DNA of 64,000 nucleotides from Kribbella antiqua. GTDB lineage: Bacteria; Actinomycetota; Actinomycetes; Propionibacteriales; Kribbellaceae. The notes under the pieces are model-generated. The model was not told the origin of the DNA, did no database searches, and was given only the letters and a program-made list of their open reading frames with translations. Below, in pieces: positions 1 through 8,017 of the stretch. The DNA is taken from positions 1 through 64,000 of the forward strand of contig NZ_SLWR01000013.1 of NCBI RefSeq assembly GCF_004345665.1. The letters are read 5' to 3'. Numbering within the stretch: the first letter of the stretch is position 1; the number at the start of each line of letters is the position of its first letter. Position numbers and translations under genes: made by a program.

Positions 1-569
1 CACAAGCATGATCGGCTTCTCCACCACAACCCCCTCCCCACGACCGCGCCGCAACCGCCACGGGCGCGGTACTCCATTGTGATGCCCGAGCACCATCTCG
101 TCTCGCGCACGATTGCGTGGGAACTCTCTCGCCCAGATCGTTGTTCAGAGGCTAGACGTACCGCTCGGACAGCCGTGACGCCCGGCGGTCAGAGTCACGC
201 CCAGGCCGACATGACGAGCAGGTGCCAGTCGAGCACTACCCGACCGTCCTGGTCCATGGACTGGGCTCAGAAGCCAGTAGTTCTTGGGATCCGCCTGCTC
301 CGGAATAGGCGAGATTACGAGGTCAGCCGGGACGAACTGAGTCAGTCGGAGGGCTCGGTCTGCGCCTGTAATTGCGCGACGAAGCTGGTATCCCTGAGAC
401 GCGACGAAGGCAACAGTGAGACACGTGCCCAGTGCCCCGGTGTCGGCCGAACGGATGACATTTGTCGGCCGATCACCCGCTGTGGAGACTGGCCGCTTCC
501 AAGCACGCTGTCTCTGGGAGTGTTGTGGCGCCGCCATAGATAGCGCCTTGGGCCAGCGAGGCCTGAGCC
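1..569. other. Left edge, no intact gene
   Basis: No reading frame here has a convincing start, ribosome site or recognisable domain. On the minus strand, between about 470 and 195, two frames read together give peptide that looks coding and ends MDQDGRVVLDW...MSAWA with a stop at 195-197. This may be a decayed hypothetical gene, but I cannot name a family. Confidence 0.3.
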
Positions 570-623
570 GTCGATAAGCAGTGCTCGGACGAGAGGGTCG
601 ATATGCAGTGCTCGGACGAGAGG
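570..623. repeat. Tandem 27-bp direct repeat, two copies
   Basis: Two adjacent copies, 570-596 and 597-623, share the core GCAGTGCTCGGACGAGAGG preceded by GTCGATA or GTCGATAT, with one mismatch. It lies in non-coding or decayed sequence about 250 bp from the broken end of the IS3 remnant. It may be a simple replication-slippage duplication. Confidence 0.8.
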
Positions 624-871
624 AAAGCTGTCCACATGTGGGCCGTCGGGAAGCAGACGACAGTTGATGGGCGCGAGCGCGCCGGCGGCCGAGGCGCACA
701 TGATGGCTTCCACACGTGACCCCCAGGCTAAGCCCGCGGCGGCTGAGCCGGCGTCGGTCCTACCCGCGCCGCCGACTACGCCTGCAGCTCACTCGGTTCC
801 TACGAACCAACTGGCGGCCGATCCTGGCCTTCGCCGGTGTGTGCGATCGCGAGTATCCCGGTCACGTTGGT

Positions 872-1075
872 CCTGCGCGAGCCGTAGGTCTGGGTGGACT
901 CGTCGTGGATCGCGATGATCTTGCCGGTCAGCTCGGCGTCGCGCTGGTCGCGGCTCGAGGGCCCGCTGGTGCGGTCGGCGTAGTAGGCGGAACGGGAGAC
1001 CTGCAGCAACTCACACGCCCGCTTCACGTTGTGGTCGCCTCGCTTCTCCGCCTCGATGAACGGGTAGCAGTTCAC
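872..1075 (-). pseudogene. IS3 transposase OrfB, N-terminal fragment
   Basis: Starts at GTG 1075 and overlaps the orfA stop codon, as is typical where IS3 elements make OrfAB by programmed frameshifting. The fragment carries the N-terminal HTH_21-like region (VKRACELLQVSRSAYY) and ends in TYGSRR, the point where full-length proteins continue into the catalytic DDE domain. The sequence then changes to unrelated peptide and stops at 800-802. The whole catalytic domain is missing, so it is inactive. Confidence 0.8.
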
Positions 1076-1383
1076 CGGGTCTCCTTGGCGAAGAAAGCCG
1101 TGGCCCGCTTCAAGATGTCGACGTCCTCGCGCAGCCGGCGGTTCTCTCGTCGCAGCTGCGCGAGTTCTTCTTTCTCGCTCGTGGTCAACCCGCCGTCGCC
1201 GGTGCCGGCGTCGCGTTCGGCCTGTTTCAGCCATTCCCGCACCGCGGTCTCGGTCAGGTCGAAGTCCTTCGCGACCTGGCCGACCGACCGGTCGCCGCGC
1301 TGGCACAGCTCGACGATCTCGGCCTTGAACTCGGACGTGAACGAACGACGAGGCCGCGGCTTCTTCTTGCCCATGGACTCCAT
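1072..1383 (-). CDS. IS3-family transposase OrfA
   Basis: About 103 residues. The N-terminal half is an HTH_Tnp_1 DNA-binding domain (RRSFTSEFKAEIVELC ... SVGQVAKDFDLTETAVREW). The C-terminal half is a leucine-zipper coiled coil (EKEELAQLRRENRRL...DILKRATAFF). The ATG at 1383 is preferred over upstream ATGs because GGAAGG lies 9 nt before it. OrfA normally binds the terminal repeats; here its OrfB partner is truncated, so at most it could act as a regulator of related copies elsewhere. Confidence 0.85.
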   Translation of the reverse strand: MESMGKKKPRPRRSFTSEFKAEIVELCQRGDRSVGQVAKDFDLTETAVREWLKQAERDAGTGDGGLTTSEKEELAQLRRENRRLREDVDILKRATAFFAKETR

Positions 1384-1559
1384 GATGAACATCCTTCCGG
1401 AGCACAAGCTCCTGATCTCGGATGTCCGTCAAATCGGGTCAGGCCCACCTCGGGTAGCACGCCGGTTCGCGAACCGACAACAGATCTTGGCGAGGGCAAC
1501 AGGGCTCTTCGGCGATCTCAAGCACGACGGGATCTCCAGAGCCAGGTGGGGGAGGAACT

Positions 1560-3349
1560 GTGGCTCGATTACTCGCGGTTGGGGTGGCTTTGGTGTGCCT
1601 CGCGGCAGCGTGCACGAGGGACGTGGACGGCGCCGCGCCAGAGTCGAAGGGCTCGGAGCCCACGACGTCAACGACGCCTGCCATCGTTGGGCCTTCGAAA
1701 GGTGCTCAATTGAACGAGGGCGGCTTCACTGTCGAGGCCGACGCTGGAGTCAGCGCGACTCCTACAACTCTGACGGCAATCAGGGCGGCGTTGAGTGGGC
1801 CCGCGGAACTGATCACTGGGCTGACGCTCAGGGAGTCGATTCAGCTGAAACTCGGAACCGGCCAACCCCTGAAGCCGTTGCTGCCGACCTACACCCTGCC
1901 TGAACCGTTGCCGGCCGCGAGCTCCGCTGTGGTGCTTCGAGGTGATCCTTCGGTCGAGGTCGTGACTGTGTTACCCACCAGATTGTCCGCCGACCGCAGA
2001 ACTCTGACAGCCAGCACAGCGCATCTAAGCATCTTCTCCGTCATCACCAACGCCGTGGAGCCTGCGATCGCCGGGTTCCTGGGCACACATGGAGAGCGAC
2101 CAGCCTGCGATGGAAGGCCGCCGAACTGGGTCGACGATGCAGTCTTCATCACTCCAGACGGCGACCCGCCTCTGTTGGTCTGCACTGGATCGGACACCAG
2201 GAACCGGGACTTGCTTGTCGTGAAGCTGACCAACAATCGCGGAACTGGCATCGCCGTCACGGCGTCGGCCAGATGGCGATGGCAGTGGACAGGCGCCGCA
2301 GGTGGAATCAAATCGACAGTCAGCGACCGGTTGTCAAATGTGTCGGATCCTGCGGCGGACCGGACGCTGTACGTGATGCCGGGCCAGCAACTGCACCTCG
2401 GTTTCAGTTCCCCTGCTCGCAATCCGACAACCATCACAATGCAGGGGGCTGTGAGCACATCCGCTCTTGGGTACGGCATCGCCTGGCAGGCCGCTGATGA
2501 AATCGAGGCGAGGAAGCCGTACCTGAGAACGATGCTCGCCGGAGCATTTACAGCGGTCTGTCTCGTTGACGTCATCGCCGACCCACTCCGTCGCGCCGGC
2601 AACGCCGACCTTCTTCCCATCATCTCCGCTCTGGCGAAATGTGGGGTCAGCAACTACGACGACATCTCCACCGCCGCGAGGGCCGCGATCCCACCAGCGG
2701 ACTGGCCAGCAATCAGCCCCGGATTGAAGTCGGGCATGTCCGCGATATTGCGTCGCCTGAACGCCTACCTGACCCTGGCCTCTGTGTTCTGGGCAGGGGC
2801 GGAAGCTGTCGCAGATCTCGCCCAAGACCCCTACGCACGCCGCGTCAGTATCTTTACCAAGACCCCGTCTCCCGATCTCACGATGCACCCTGGGCGCCTC
2901 GGTGCACTGCGTGTCGGCATGACCGGCCTGCAAGCGATCAAGACCGGGTACGTCGTCAAAGCACCGACGGACGCGATCTGCGGAATACGCTATGAGTTGG
3001 CGCCGCAGGTGCGTCGACTGTTCGGGGACGACGGACGGGGCACAGAGTTTCGCGACCGGCATAACCCCGACGACCTGGACACGATCTGGATCAAGAGCCG
3101 TCGGCCGCGCACCCCAGAAGGTGCGGGGTCGGTAGCTCCCTCAAGCAGCTGAGGTCCATCTACGGGGCACGCCTGCTGCCAGTTGGACCGCCCGAGTTGG
3201 CTCCTTCGAGCGGCTCGAACTTCGCCGTCTTCGGCGGAGGCGGCGCGGTGGTCTTCGGAGTCACCGAAGCAAGCCCGACGGTCACGTGGATCGAGATTGC
3301 CAGTGGGAACAGCCCGGAGACCCTTCAGCGTTCTCCGGGCGAGTGCTGA
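1560..3349 (+). pseudogene. Lipoprotein, frameshifted near 3125
   Basis: GTG start with a strong GGGGGAGGAAC ribosome site. The N-terminus is a lipoprotein signal (MARLLAVGVALVCLAAAC), so the product would be lipid-anchored outside the cell. The open frame ends at 3152, but the coding pattern resumes in another frame (GSSLKQLRSIYGARLLP ... FAVFGGGGAVVFGVTE ... SPGEC) and stops at 3347-3349. The change of frame lies at a run of four G at 3125-3128; five would restore one protein of about 596 residues. The C-terminal part (GRLGALRVGMTGLQA..) resembles the repeated GMT-type modules of actinobacterial cell-surface lipoproteins. The function of the central region is unknown. The frameshift may be real or a homopolymer read error. 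Confidence 0.7.
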
Positions 3350-3716
3350 GTATGCGAAATTTGCCGCCGGTTCGGTGATGGATAGTCGGTGTAGCCAAGT
3401 GCGACTCAGTTCCATGTAGCCACCGGAGTCGCCGCCAGCAGCCACGAACCCCAGCTCGATCAACGACGGACCATCGCACACGAACATTACCGACAGAACG
3501 CGACCACCCCGCCAACCGCAGCCAACTCAACCGCCGGAACAACGTCCTTGCGGTCGCGGCACGCGGCGATACGAACCGGTGCCGATCCGCCAGCCTCTGA
3601 TCAATCTTCCACGCAGCCCGATTGCACCAGCGCACCCGAACATCAACGTCTCGCGAGCCCGGACTCGAGGTCATCGGGCAGTGAGGGTGCCCGCCAAGAG
3701 TTGGCGGCTTGAGGGA
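3350..3716. other. Intergenic, nothing recognised
   Basis: Lies between the lipoprotein gene and the tail of the MreB-like gene. The short open frames crossing it have no ribosome sites and no recognisable domain. Confidence 0.5.
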
Positions 3717-4484
3717 TCAGTGGGCGCTCGGGTGGCGGTGGGCGGCGAGGGCGATGGTGGTTGCGCCCCGGAGGGCGACTGTGTACGCGCCTGATGCCGG
3801 CAGGACTGGGCACGATAGTTGTTTGGAGAGTTGGTAGGTGATGGCTGGGAGCAGGGCGCCACCACCGGCCAGTAATGGTCCTCTTTCGAGTGCGTCGACG
3901 ACCTGAGGGCCGCAGTCGTGGCTCAGCAGGTCGGCCATCATGTCGCGGATGTATTCGATGAGGCTGTTGATCGTGATTGACGTGCGAAGGTCGGCCGTGC
4001 CGTGGGGTGTACGGCGTGCTTCGATCACGCATCCGTTTGCTAGAACGGCTGCTTCCGTCAGGTGGGCTCCGAGGTCGATGACGAGGAGGGGTTTGACTAG
4101 GTCGGTCTTGGCGCCGATGGCCGCCGCCTTAACGCTGTCGATGGTGATGACTGCGCGGGGCTGGAGGATTTCGACCGCCGCAAGGGCTCCGTTCCGATCG
4201 GCCTCGGGGCAGAGAACGGGAAGGGTCATTACGAGCGTCTCAGGCTGCTGCAGGGCGGGACTGGTGCGGCAGACCAGAAGGCGATCGAGCATGCGAGCGG
4301 TGCCGGCAACGTCTGTGATCCTGCCGCGGGATACGGGATAGCTGATGCCAGCGGGAGACGTCGTCATCGTGGGGGCGTCAACGACCAAACCACGTTGCGA
4401 ACTCCATGCGCGGGTGCGCAAACTCCCGAGATCGAGCGCGAGAGTGGGGCTGAGCCGGCTCCGTGACCTGAGGAACCCGCTCAT
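3717..4484 (-). CDS. Short MreB/actin-like protein
   Basis: Start ATG 4484 overlaps the stop of the DksA-like gene as ATGA, so the two are translationally coupled. At 255 residues it is much shorter than MreB (about 340). The actin-fold nucleotide motifs are still visible: phosphate-1 LALDLGSLRTRAW near residue 16, phosphate-2 LLVIDLGAHLTEAAV, and the adenosine motif LLAGGGALLPAI near the C-terminus. Much of the sequence between phosphate-1 and phosphate-2 is reduced, so subdomains needed for filament contacts may be missing. Family membership is good; a cell-shape role is inference. It could be a divergent actin-like ATPase working with its DksA-like partner. Confidence 0.7.
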   Translation of the reverse strand: MSGFLRSRSRLSPTLALDLGSLRTRAWSSQRGLVVDAPTMTTSPAGISYPVSRGRITDVAGTARMLDRLLVCRTSPALQQPETLVMTLPVLCPEADRNGALAAVEILQPRAVITIDSVKAAAIGAKTDLVKPLLVIDLGAHLTEAAVLANGCVIEARRTPHGTADLRTSITINSLIEYIRDMMADLLSHDCGPQVVDALERGPLLAGGGALLPAITYQLSKQLSCPVLPASGAYTVALRGATTIALAAHRHPSAH

Positions 4485-4852
4485 CGTTGCGTTCCGAGGA
4501 AGTGCTGACACCGTGTGCAGTAGCGCGCTTGGGGGTGGGCGGACAGGAGTTGGAGGCTGATGGTGCGGCCACACCGGCTGCATCCGCCGTACCGCCCCGC
4601 TTCCATTCGGGCCAGGGCGGCTTCCGTTTCCGCAAGCGCAGTTTGTGCGGCCACGGTGAGTTGGTGCCGGACCTCGCAATGCGCGGCCACGTCAGGAGTG
4701 CAGGTCTTTTCGACGATATCGTTGGTGCCTTGGGCAATTTCGCGGAGTTGTTGACGCCGGAACTGGCGATCTTCGTACAGCCTCGCCCGCAGAACTGTGA
4801 GTTCCGCGGGATCGAGGCGATGATTGTCGACTGCAGAGATCTGATGGGTCAC
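4481..4852 (-). CDS. TraR/DksA-family zinc-finger protein (copy 1)
   Basis: GTG start with GAGGAG upstream; 123 residues. An N-terminal helical region is followed by a C4 zinc finger (GGCSRCGRTI ... ARYCTRCQ) near the C-terminus. DksA/TraR proteins bind in the RNA polymerase secondary channel and change promoter response, often together with ppGpp. The gene is coupled by ATGA overlap to the MreB-like gene downstream, and another DksA-like gene lies just upstream on the same strand. It is shorter than E. coli DksA (151), closer to the small actinobacterial paralogues. Confidence 0.85.
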   Translation of the reverse strand: MTHQISAVDNHRLDPAELTVLRARLYEDRQFRRQQLREIAQGTNDIVEKTCTPDVAAHCEVRHQLTVAAQTALAETEAALARMEAGRYGGCSRCGRTISLQLLSAHPQARYCTRCQHFLGTQR

Positions 4853-4918
4853 CGGAGCTCCTCGACTGTGGCGAACGCATAGCTCGATGGGGAAGACGGG
4901 CGCAGGATTGCGGCGTGG

Positions 4919-5233
4919 TCAACTGGCGCGTTGCTGGCATCTGACGCAGAAGCGCACGTAGGGCAGGATCTCGAGGCGCTCGACGGGGATCGCGGTTTGG
5001 CAGCTGTTGCAGGTGCCGTAGGAGCCGTCGGCTAGACGTCGTCCGGCGGCGTCGATCTCTTCGAGCACGCGCTGGATCGCGGCTGTTTGAGCGGCTTGCA
5101 AGTCTTCGTCCGCATGCGGCGCGGACTCCTCGATGGCCCTTAGTTGGGCGAGGCGGGAGTTGCGCTCGTGTTCCAGGCGCTGGCGTGCTTCGTGCTTTGT
5201 GAGGTGCTGGGCACGGCCTATGTCGGTGGTCAT
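4919..5233 (-). CDS. TraR/DksA-family zinc-finger protein (copy 2)
   Basis: 104 residues from ATG 5233; AAAGGA lies 9 nt upstream, which decides this start over an overlong upstream extension. A predicted coiled-coil helix pair (about 10-70) leads into the zinc finger YGTCNSCQTAI ... RFCVRCQ at the C-terminus, with all four cysteines present. It probably targets RNA polymerase. The gap of about 66 bp to copy 1 suggests a three-gene unit: dksA-like, dksA-like, mreB-like. Confidence 0.87.
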   Translation of the reverse strand: MTTDIGRAQHLTKHEARQRLEHERNSRLAQLRAIEESAPHADEDLQAAQTAAIQRVLEEIDAAGRRLADGSYGTCNSCQTAIPVERLEILPYVRFCVRCQQRAS

Positions 5234-5267
5234 TGAGGTGGGTCCTTTCAAGGGACGATGGCGGGAG

Positions 5268-5303
5268 GCCGGCGTGCGCGTAGGAGGCATTGCGCACGCC
5301 GGC
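5268..5303. promoter_or_regulatory. 12-bp perfect hairpin before dksA-like copy 2
   Basis: GCCGGCGTGCGC (5268-5279) and its exact complement GCGCACGCCGGC (5292-5303) are separated by 12 nt. It starts 35 bp upstream of the dksA-like ATG at 5233 and lies between that gene and the divergent kinase. It could be an operator or a structured 5' leader of the dksA-like transcript. It is not followed by T-rich sequence. Confidence 0.6.
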
Positions 5304-5511
5304 GGCCTGCGTCGCCCGTCTTGAGGCTTGTGAGTTGGTTCTGCCACCACCATCGGAGATGCTGCTCGCCCTGACCATCGGGCCTGACACCCATTTCGGC
5401 GAGCTCGGACAGAGGCAGGCAGCGGCTGGCAGATGAGTGTCAGCCCCGATCGACTTGCGGTGCGGCAAGAGGCAGGCTGGAAGGCATGCAACGAGCCATG
5501 AGACTGCGGCG

Positions 5512-6489
5512 ATGAAGAAGGGGGTGCTTGCGGTGCCACTGTTCTGGCGCATCTTCGCTCTGAACGCGGTGGTGCTTGCCGCCGCGACAGCATTGTTGCT
5601 CTGGGCGCCGGTGACCGTGTCTGTTCCGGTGGTGTTCACTGAGGCCCTGGTGCTGCTGGGCGGATTGGCGGTGATGCTGGTCGCCAACGCCGTACTGCTG
5701 CAGGTGGGGTTGGCGCCGTTGGACCGGCTGACTCGCCGGATGGCAACCGTCGATCTGCTACGGCCTGGGCAGCGCCTGCCGGTCGCCCGGCAGGGTGGCG
5801 TTTCGCAGTTGATCCGTGCGTTCAACGACATGCTGGCGCGACTGGAGGCAGAACGTGCCGCCAGCAGTACACGTGCGTTGTCTGCCCAGGAGGCGGAGCG
5901 GCGACGGATCGCCCAGGAACTTCACGATGAGGTCGGCCAGAGCCTGACCGCCGTACTGCTGGAACTCAAACGCGCGGCCGAGCGGGTGGAGAATGCCGAC
6001 CTGCGCGCCGACCTGCGCCACGCTCAGGAAACGACCAGGGAGAGCCTGGACGAGGTACGGCGACTGGCGCGCAGGCTGCGGCCGGGTGTGTTGGAAGATC
6101 TCGGTCTGGTCAGTGCTTTGACTGCGCTGGCCACCGAACTGTCCACGCACACCGGTCTCGCGATTAGTCACAGTTTCCAGCCCGGTCTACCCGCGTTGGA
6201 CGAGCAGACTGAGCTGGTGATCTATCGGGTCGCCCAGGAGGGACTGACCAACGTCGCCCGCCACGCCGACGCGACCCACGTCGAGATGAGCCTGCGCCAT
6301 AGCGATGGAGTTGTCGGCCTCCGGATCCGTGACGACGGCCGCGGCCTGGGCCTGGCCCACGAGGGAGCAGGAATCCGGGGCATGCGGGAGCGTGCCCTGC
6401 TGGTCGGCGCCACCCTCGATCTCGGTGCCTCACCGACAGGTGGTGCCGAGGTGAACCTGTTGGTGCCTCTCAACCGGAACGGAGCCTGA
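5512..6489 (+). CDS. NarL-type sensor histidine kinase
   Basis: About 325 residues from ATG 5512; an in-frame GTG at 5437 is an alternative, and neither has a clear ribosome site. Two N-terminal membrane segments (ALNAVVLAAATALLL and ALVLLGGLAVMLVANAV) are followed by a HAMP linker. The HisKA_3 dimerisation domain has the phospho-acceptor in AQELHDEVGQS (about His138), followed by a HATPase_c domain (TNVARHADA, RDDGRGLG, GIRGMRERA). There is only a short extracytoplasmic loop and no GAF or PAS sensor domain, so the signal may be sensed in the membrane or through a partner. The response regulator gene begins 2 bp after its stop. Confidence 0.92.
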   Translation: MKKGVLAVPLFWRIFALNAVVLAAATALLLWAPVTVSVPVVFTEALVLLGGLAVMLVANAVLLQVGLAPLDRLTRRMATVDLLRPGQRLPVARQGGVSQLIRAFNDMLARLEAERAASSTRALSAQEAERRRIAQELHDEVGQSLTAVLLELKRAAERVENADLRADLRHAQETTRESLDEVRRLARRLRPGVLEDLGLVSALTALATELSTHTGLAISHSFQPGLPALDEQTELVIYRVAQEGLTNVARHADATHVEMSLRHSDGVVGLRIRDDGRGLGLAHEGAGIRGMRERALLVGATLDLGASPTGGAEVNLLVPLNRNGA

Positions 6490-6491
6490 GT

Positions 6492-7151
6492 ATGGCTGCG
6501 CCGGGCGCGACTCGCATTCTGCTCGCCGACGATCATGCGCTGGTACGCCGAGGAGTGCGGTTAATCCTGGACAGCGAACCGGGCCTGACGGTGGTAGCTG
6601 AAGCTGGGGACGGGAAGGAGGCCGTTGATCTCGCCCGGTCCACCGAAATTGATCTGGCGATTCTCGACATCGCGATGCCGCGGATGACCGGCCTGCAGGC
6701 AGCGCGTGAACTGTCGGCGCGCTATCCCGACCTGCGGATTCTCATGTTGACGATGTATGACAACGAGCAGTACTTCTTCCAGGCACTCAAGGCCGGCGCG
6801 GCAGGGTATGTGCTGAAGTCCGTCGCCGACCGCGACTTGGTGGAGGCCTGCCGCGCCGCGATGCGCGGAGAGCCGTTTCTCTACCCAGGAGCGGTGAACG
6901 CACTGATCCGCAACTACCTGAACCGAGCCCGCCTCGGCCAGGCCATCCCGGAGCAGATCCTGACCGCCCGCGAGGAAGAGGTTCTCAAACTCGTGGCCGA
7001 GGGGCACTCCTCCAAGGAGATCGCCGAGACCCTGTTCATCAGCATCAAGACGGTCGAGCGGCACCGGGCGAACATGCTCCAAAAACTCGGCCTCCGCGAC
7101 CGCCTGGAACTCACCCGCTACGCGATCAGGGCAGGCCTGATCGAGCCCTGA
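6492..7151 (+). CDS. NarL/LuxR-type response regulator
   Basis: 219 residues. The receiver domain has the acidic pocket (LLADDH), phospho-acceptor Asp about 59 (LAILDIAMP) and conserved Lys (YVLKSV). The C-terminal LuxR-type HTH reads LTAREEEVLKLVAEG..SKEIAETLFISIKTVERHRANM. It is the cognate partner of the kinase immediately upstream. NarL-class regulators bind inverted repeats as dimers, and the most perfect copy of the shared inverted repeat lies about 240 bp downstream of this gene. That makes this protein the nearest candidate to control the proposed regulon; this is inference only. Confidence 0.93.
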   Translation: MAAPGATRILLADDHALVRRGVRLILDSEPGLTVVAEAGDGKEAVDLARSTEIDLAILDIAMPRMTGLQAARELSARYPDLRILMLTMYDNEQYFFQALKAGAAGYVLKSVADRDLVEACRAAMRGEPFLYPGAVNALIRNYLNRARLGQAIPEQILTAREEEVLKLVAEGHSSKEIAETLFISIKTVERHRANMLQKLGLRDRLELTRYAIRAGLIEP

Positions 7152-7378
7152 ACCCACCTTCGCCTACAACGGCTGGCGCCCAATTCAACCGGCATCGCTT
7201 GTATCTCCAGATTGCTGCGTGTTCTGCCGATGAGCTTCGATATTCCGCGCCCGGTGTCGCGGGACGGCTGGCCCAGCGGCTGCTCCGGGGGCTTGGTGTC
7301 TCAGAACGTCATTTCCTACGAGCGGAGTACCTGATGACGGCCGGCCCGATGACGGGTAAACCGCGCGATCCTCAGTCG

Positions 7379-7467
7379 GGTCTCCATCGTTGCCGGGTAC
7401 CGGCAACGATGGAGACCGGCCTTCGCCGAGCGGGCACGTTTTCAGCCCGCCTGCGAGACGGCATCGT
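7379..7467 (+). promoter_or_regulatory. Regulon promoter A (dksA-like/ctaD)
   Basis: A perfect 18-bp inverted repeat with 3-nt spacer spans 7379-7417. Its core TTGCCGG-gta-CCGGCAA is at 7390-7406. TTCGCCGA follows at 7422-7429, a weak -35 (TTTTCA) at 7439-7444, and after 17 nt a -10-like CATCGT at 7462-7467. The same elements in the same order and spacing are seen at five other places in the window. The dksA-like ATG is 129 bp downstream of the inverted repeat core. Confidence 0.75.
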
Positions 7468-7534
7468 TGGGATCGTGCGGACACGCAGGCGCGGGTTTCG
7501 CGGCTCCGCGATCCGTGGCGACGAGGAGGTTTCG

Positions 7535-8017
7535 ATGACCGACCTGGATCAGGTGGCACCACCCAACGCAGCACGTGAGCGGCACACTGTCGACTTGCAG
7601 CGGTACCGCCGCGAGCTCGAGCAGCAGCGCCGGTTTCGTCTCGATCAGCTCACCGACCTCTCGTACGACGCGCTCTCCGCCTCCGACGATGCTCTGAGTG
7701 AGGTGACAGCGATGCTGATGAGAGCCGCCAGAGCTGCCCTGGCGGACATCGACGCTGCTCTCTTCCGGCTCGCGATCGGCCGCTTCGGGACCTGCCAACG
7801 CTGCGGTCGCGTCATCTCCGCGGACCGGCTTCAGGCCATCCCGATGGCCAGTCTCTGCCTGCGATGCCAACTCTCAAAGGAGTCGGAGGACCGCCACCCG
7901 CATCCCTGGCGCACAGGAACCATTCCTCCGACGTCGCCTGCGCGACCGCTGCGGGACATCGTCGATGTGTGGGGCGAGGATTCGTTCCCCGCTAGCGACC
8001 CGCCGGCGAACTGGTGA
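7535..8017 (+). CDS. TraR/DksA-family zinc-finger protein (copy 3)
   Basis: 160 residues from ATG 7535 with ACGAGGAGG upstream. A coiled-coil N-terminal half (RYRRELEQQRRFRLDQL..) is followed by the zinc finger FGTCQRCGRVI ... SLCLRCQ. An extra C-terminal tail of about 45 residues (HPHPWRTGT ... DPPANW) is rich in Pro and Trp and absent from the other two copies. The stop overlaps the ctaD start as GTGA, so its translation is coupled to cytochrome oxidase subunit I. An RNA polymerase-binding role is inferred from the family. Confidence 0.87.
   Translation: MTDLDQVAPPNAARERHTVDLQRYRRELEQQRRFRLDQLTDLSYDALSASDDALSEVTAMLMRAARAALADIDAALFRLAIGRFGTCQRCGRVISADRLQAIPMASLCLRCQLSKESEDRHPHPWRTGTIPPTSPARPLRDIVDVWGEDSFPASDPPANW

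Larger units (their letters stand above)
872..1441 (-). mobile_element. Truncated IS3-family insertion sequence
   Basis: Contains an intact orfA and the first third of orfB in the usual overlapping IS3 arrangement. The outer end beside orfA is placed near 1441, where the minus strand begins TGACCCGATTTGACGGACA, the kind of TG-starting terminal sequence used by this family. The other end is lost: orfB similarity stops at about 872 and no matching terminal repeat is visible. The element cannot transpose on its own. Confidence 0.75.

Noticed and set aside
145..699. A 184-codon minus-strand open frame at the left edge
   Set aside because: No start context and no domain. Only part of it looks coding, and that part continues in another frame, so at most it is decayed sequence.
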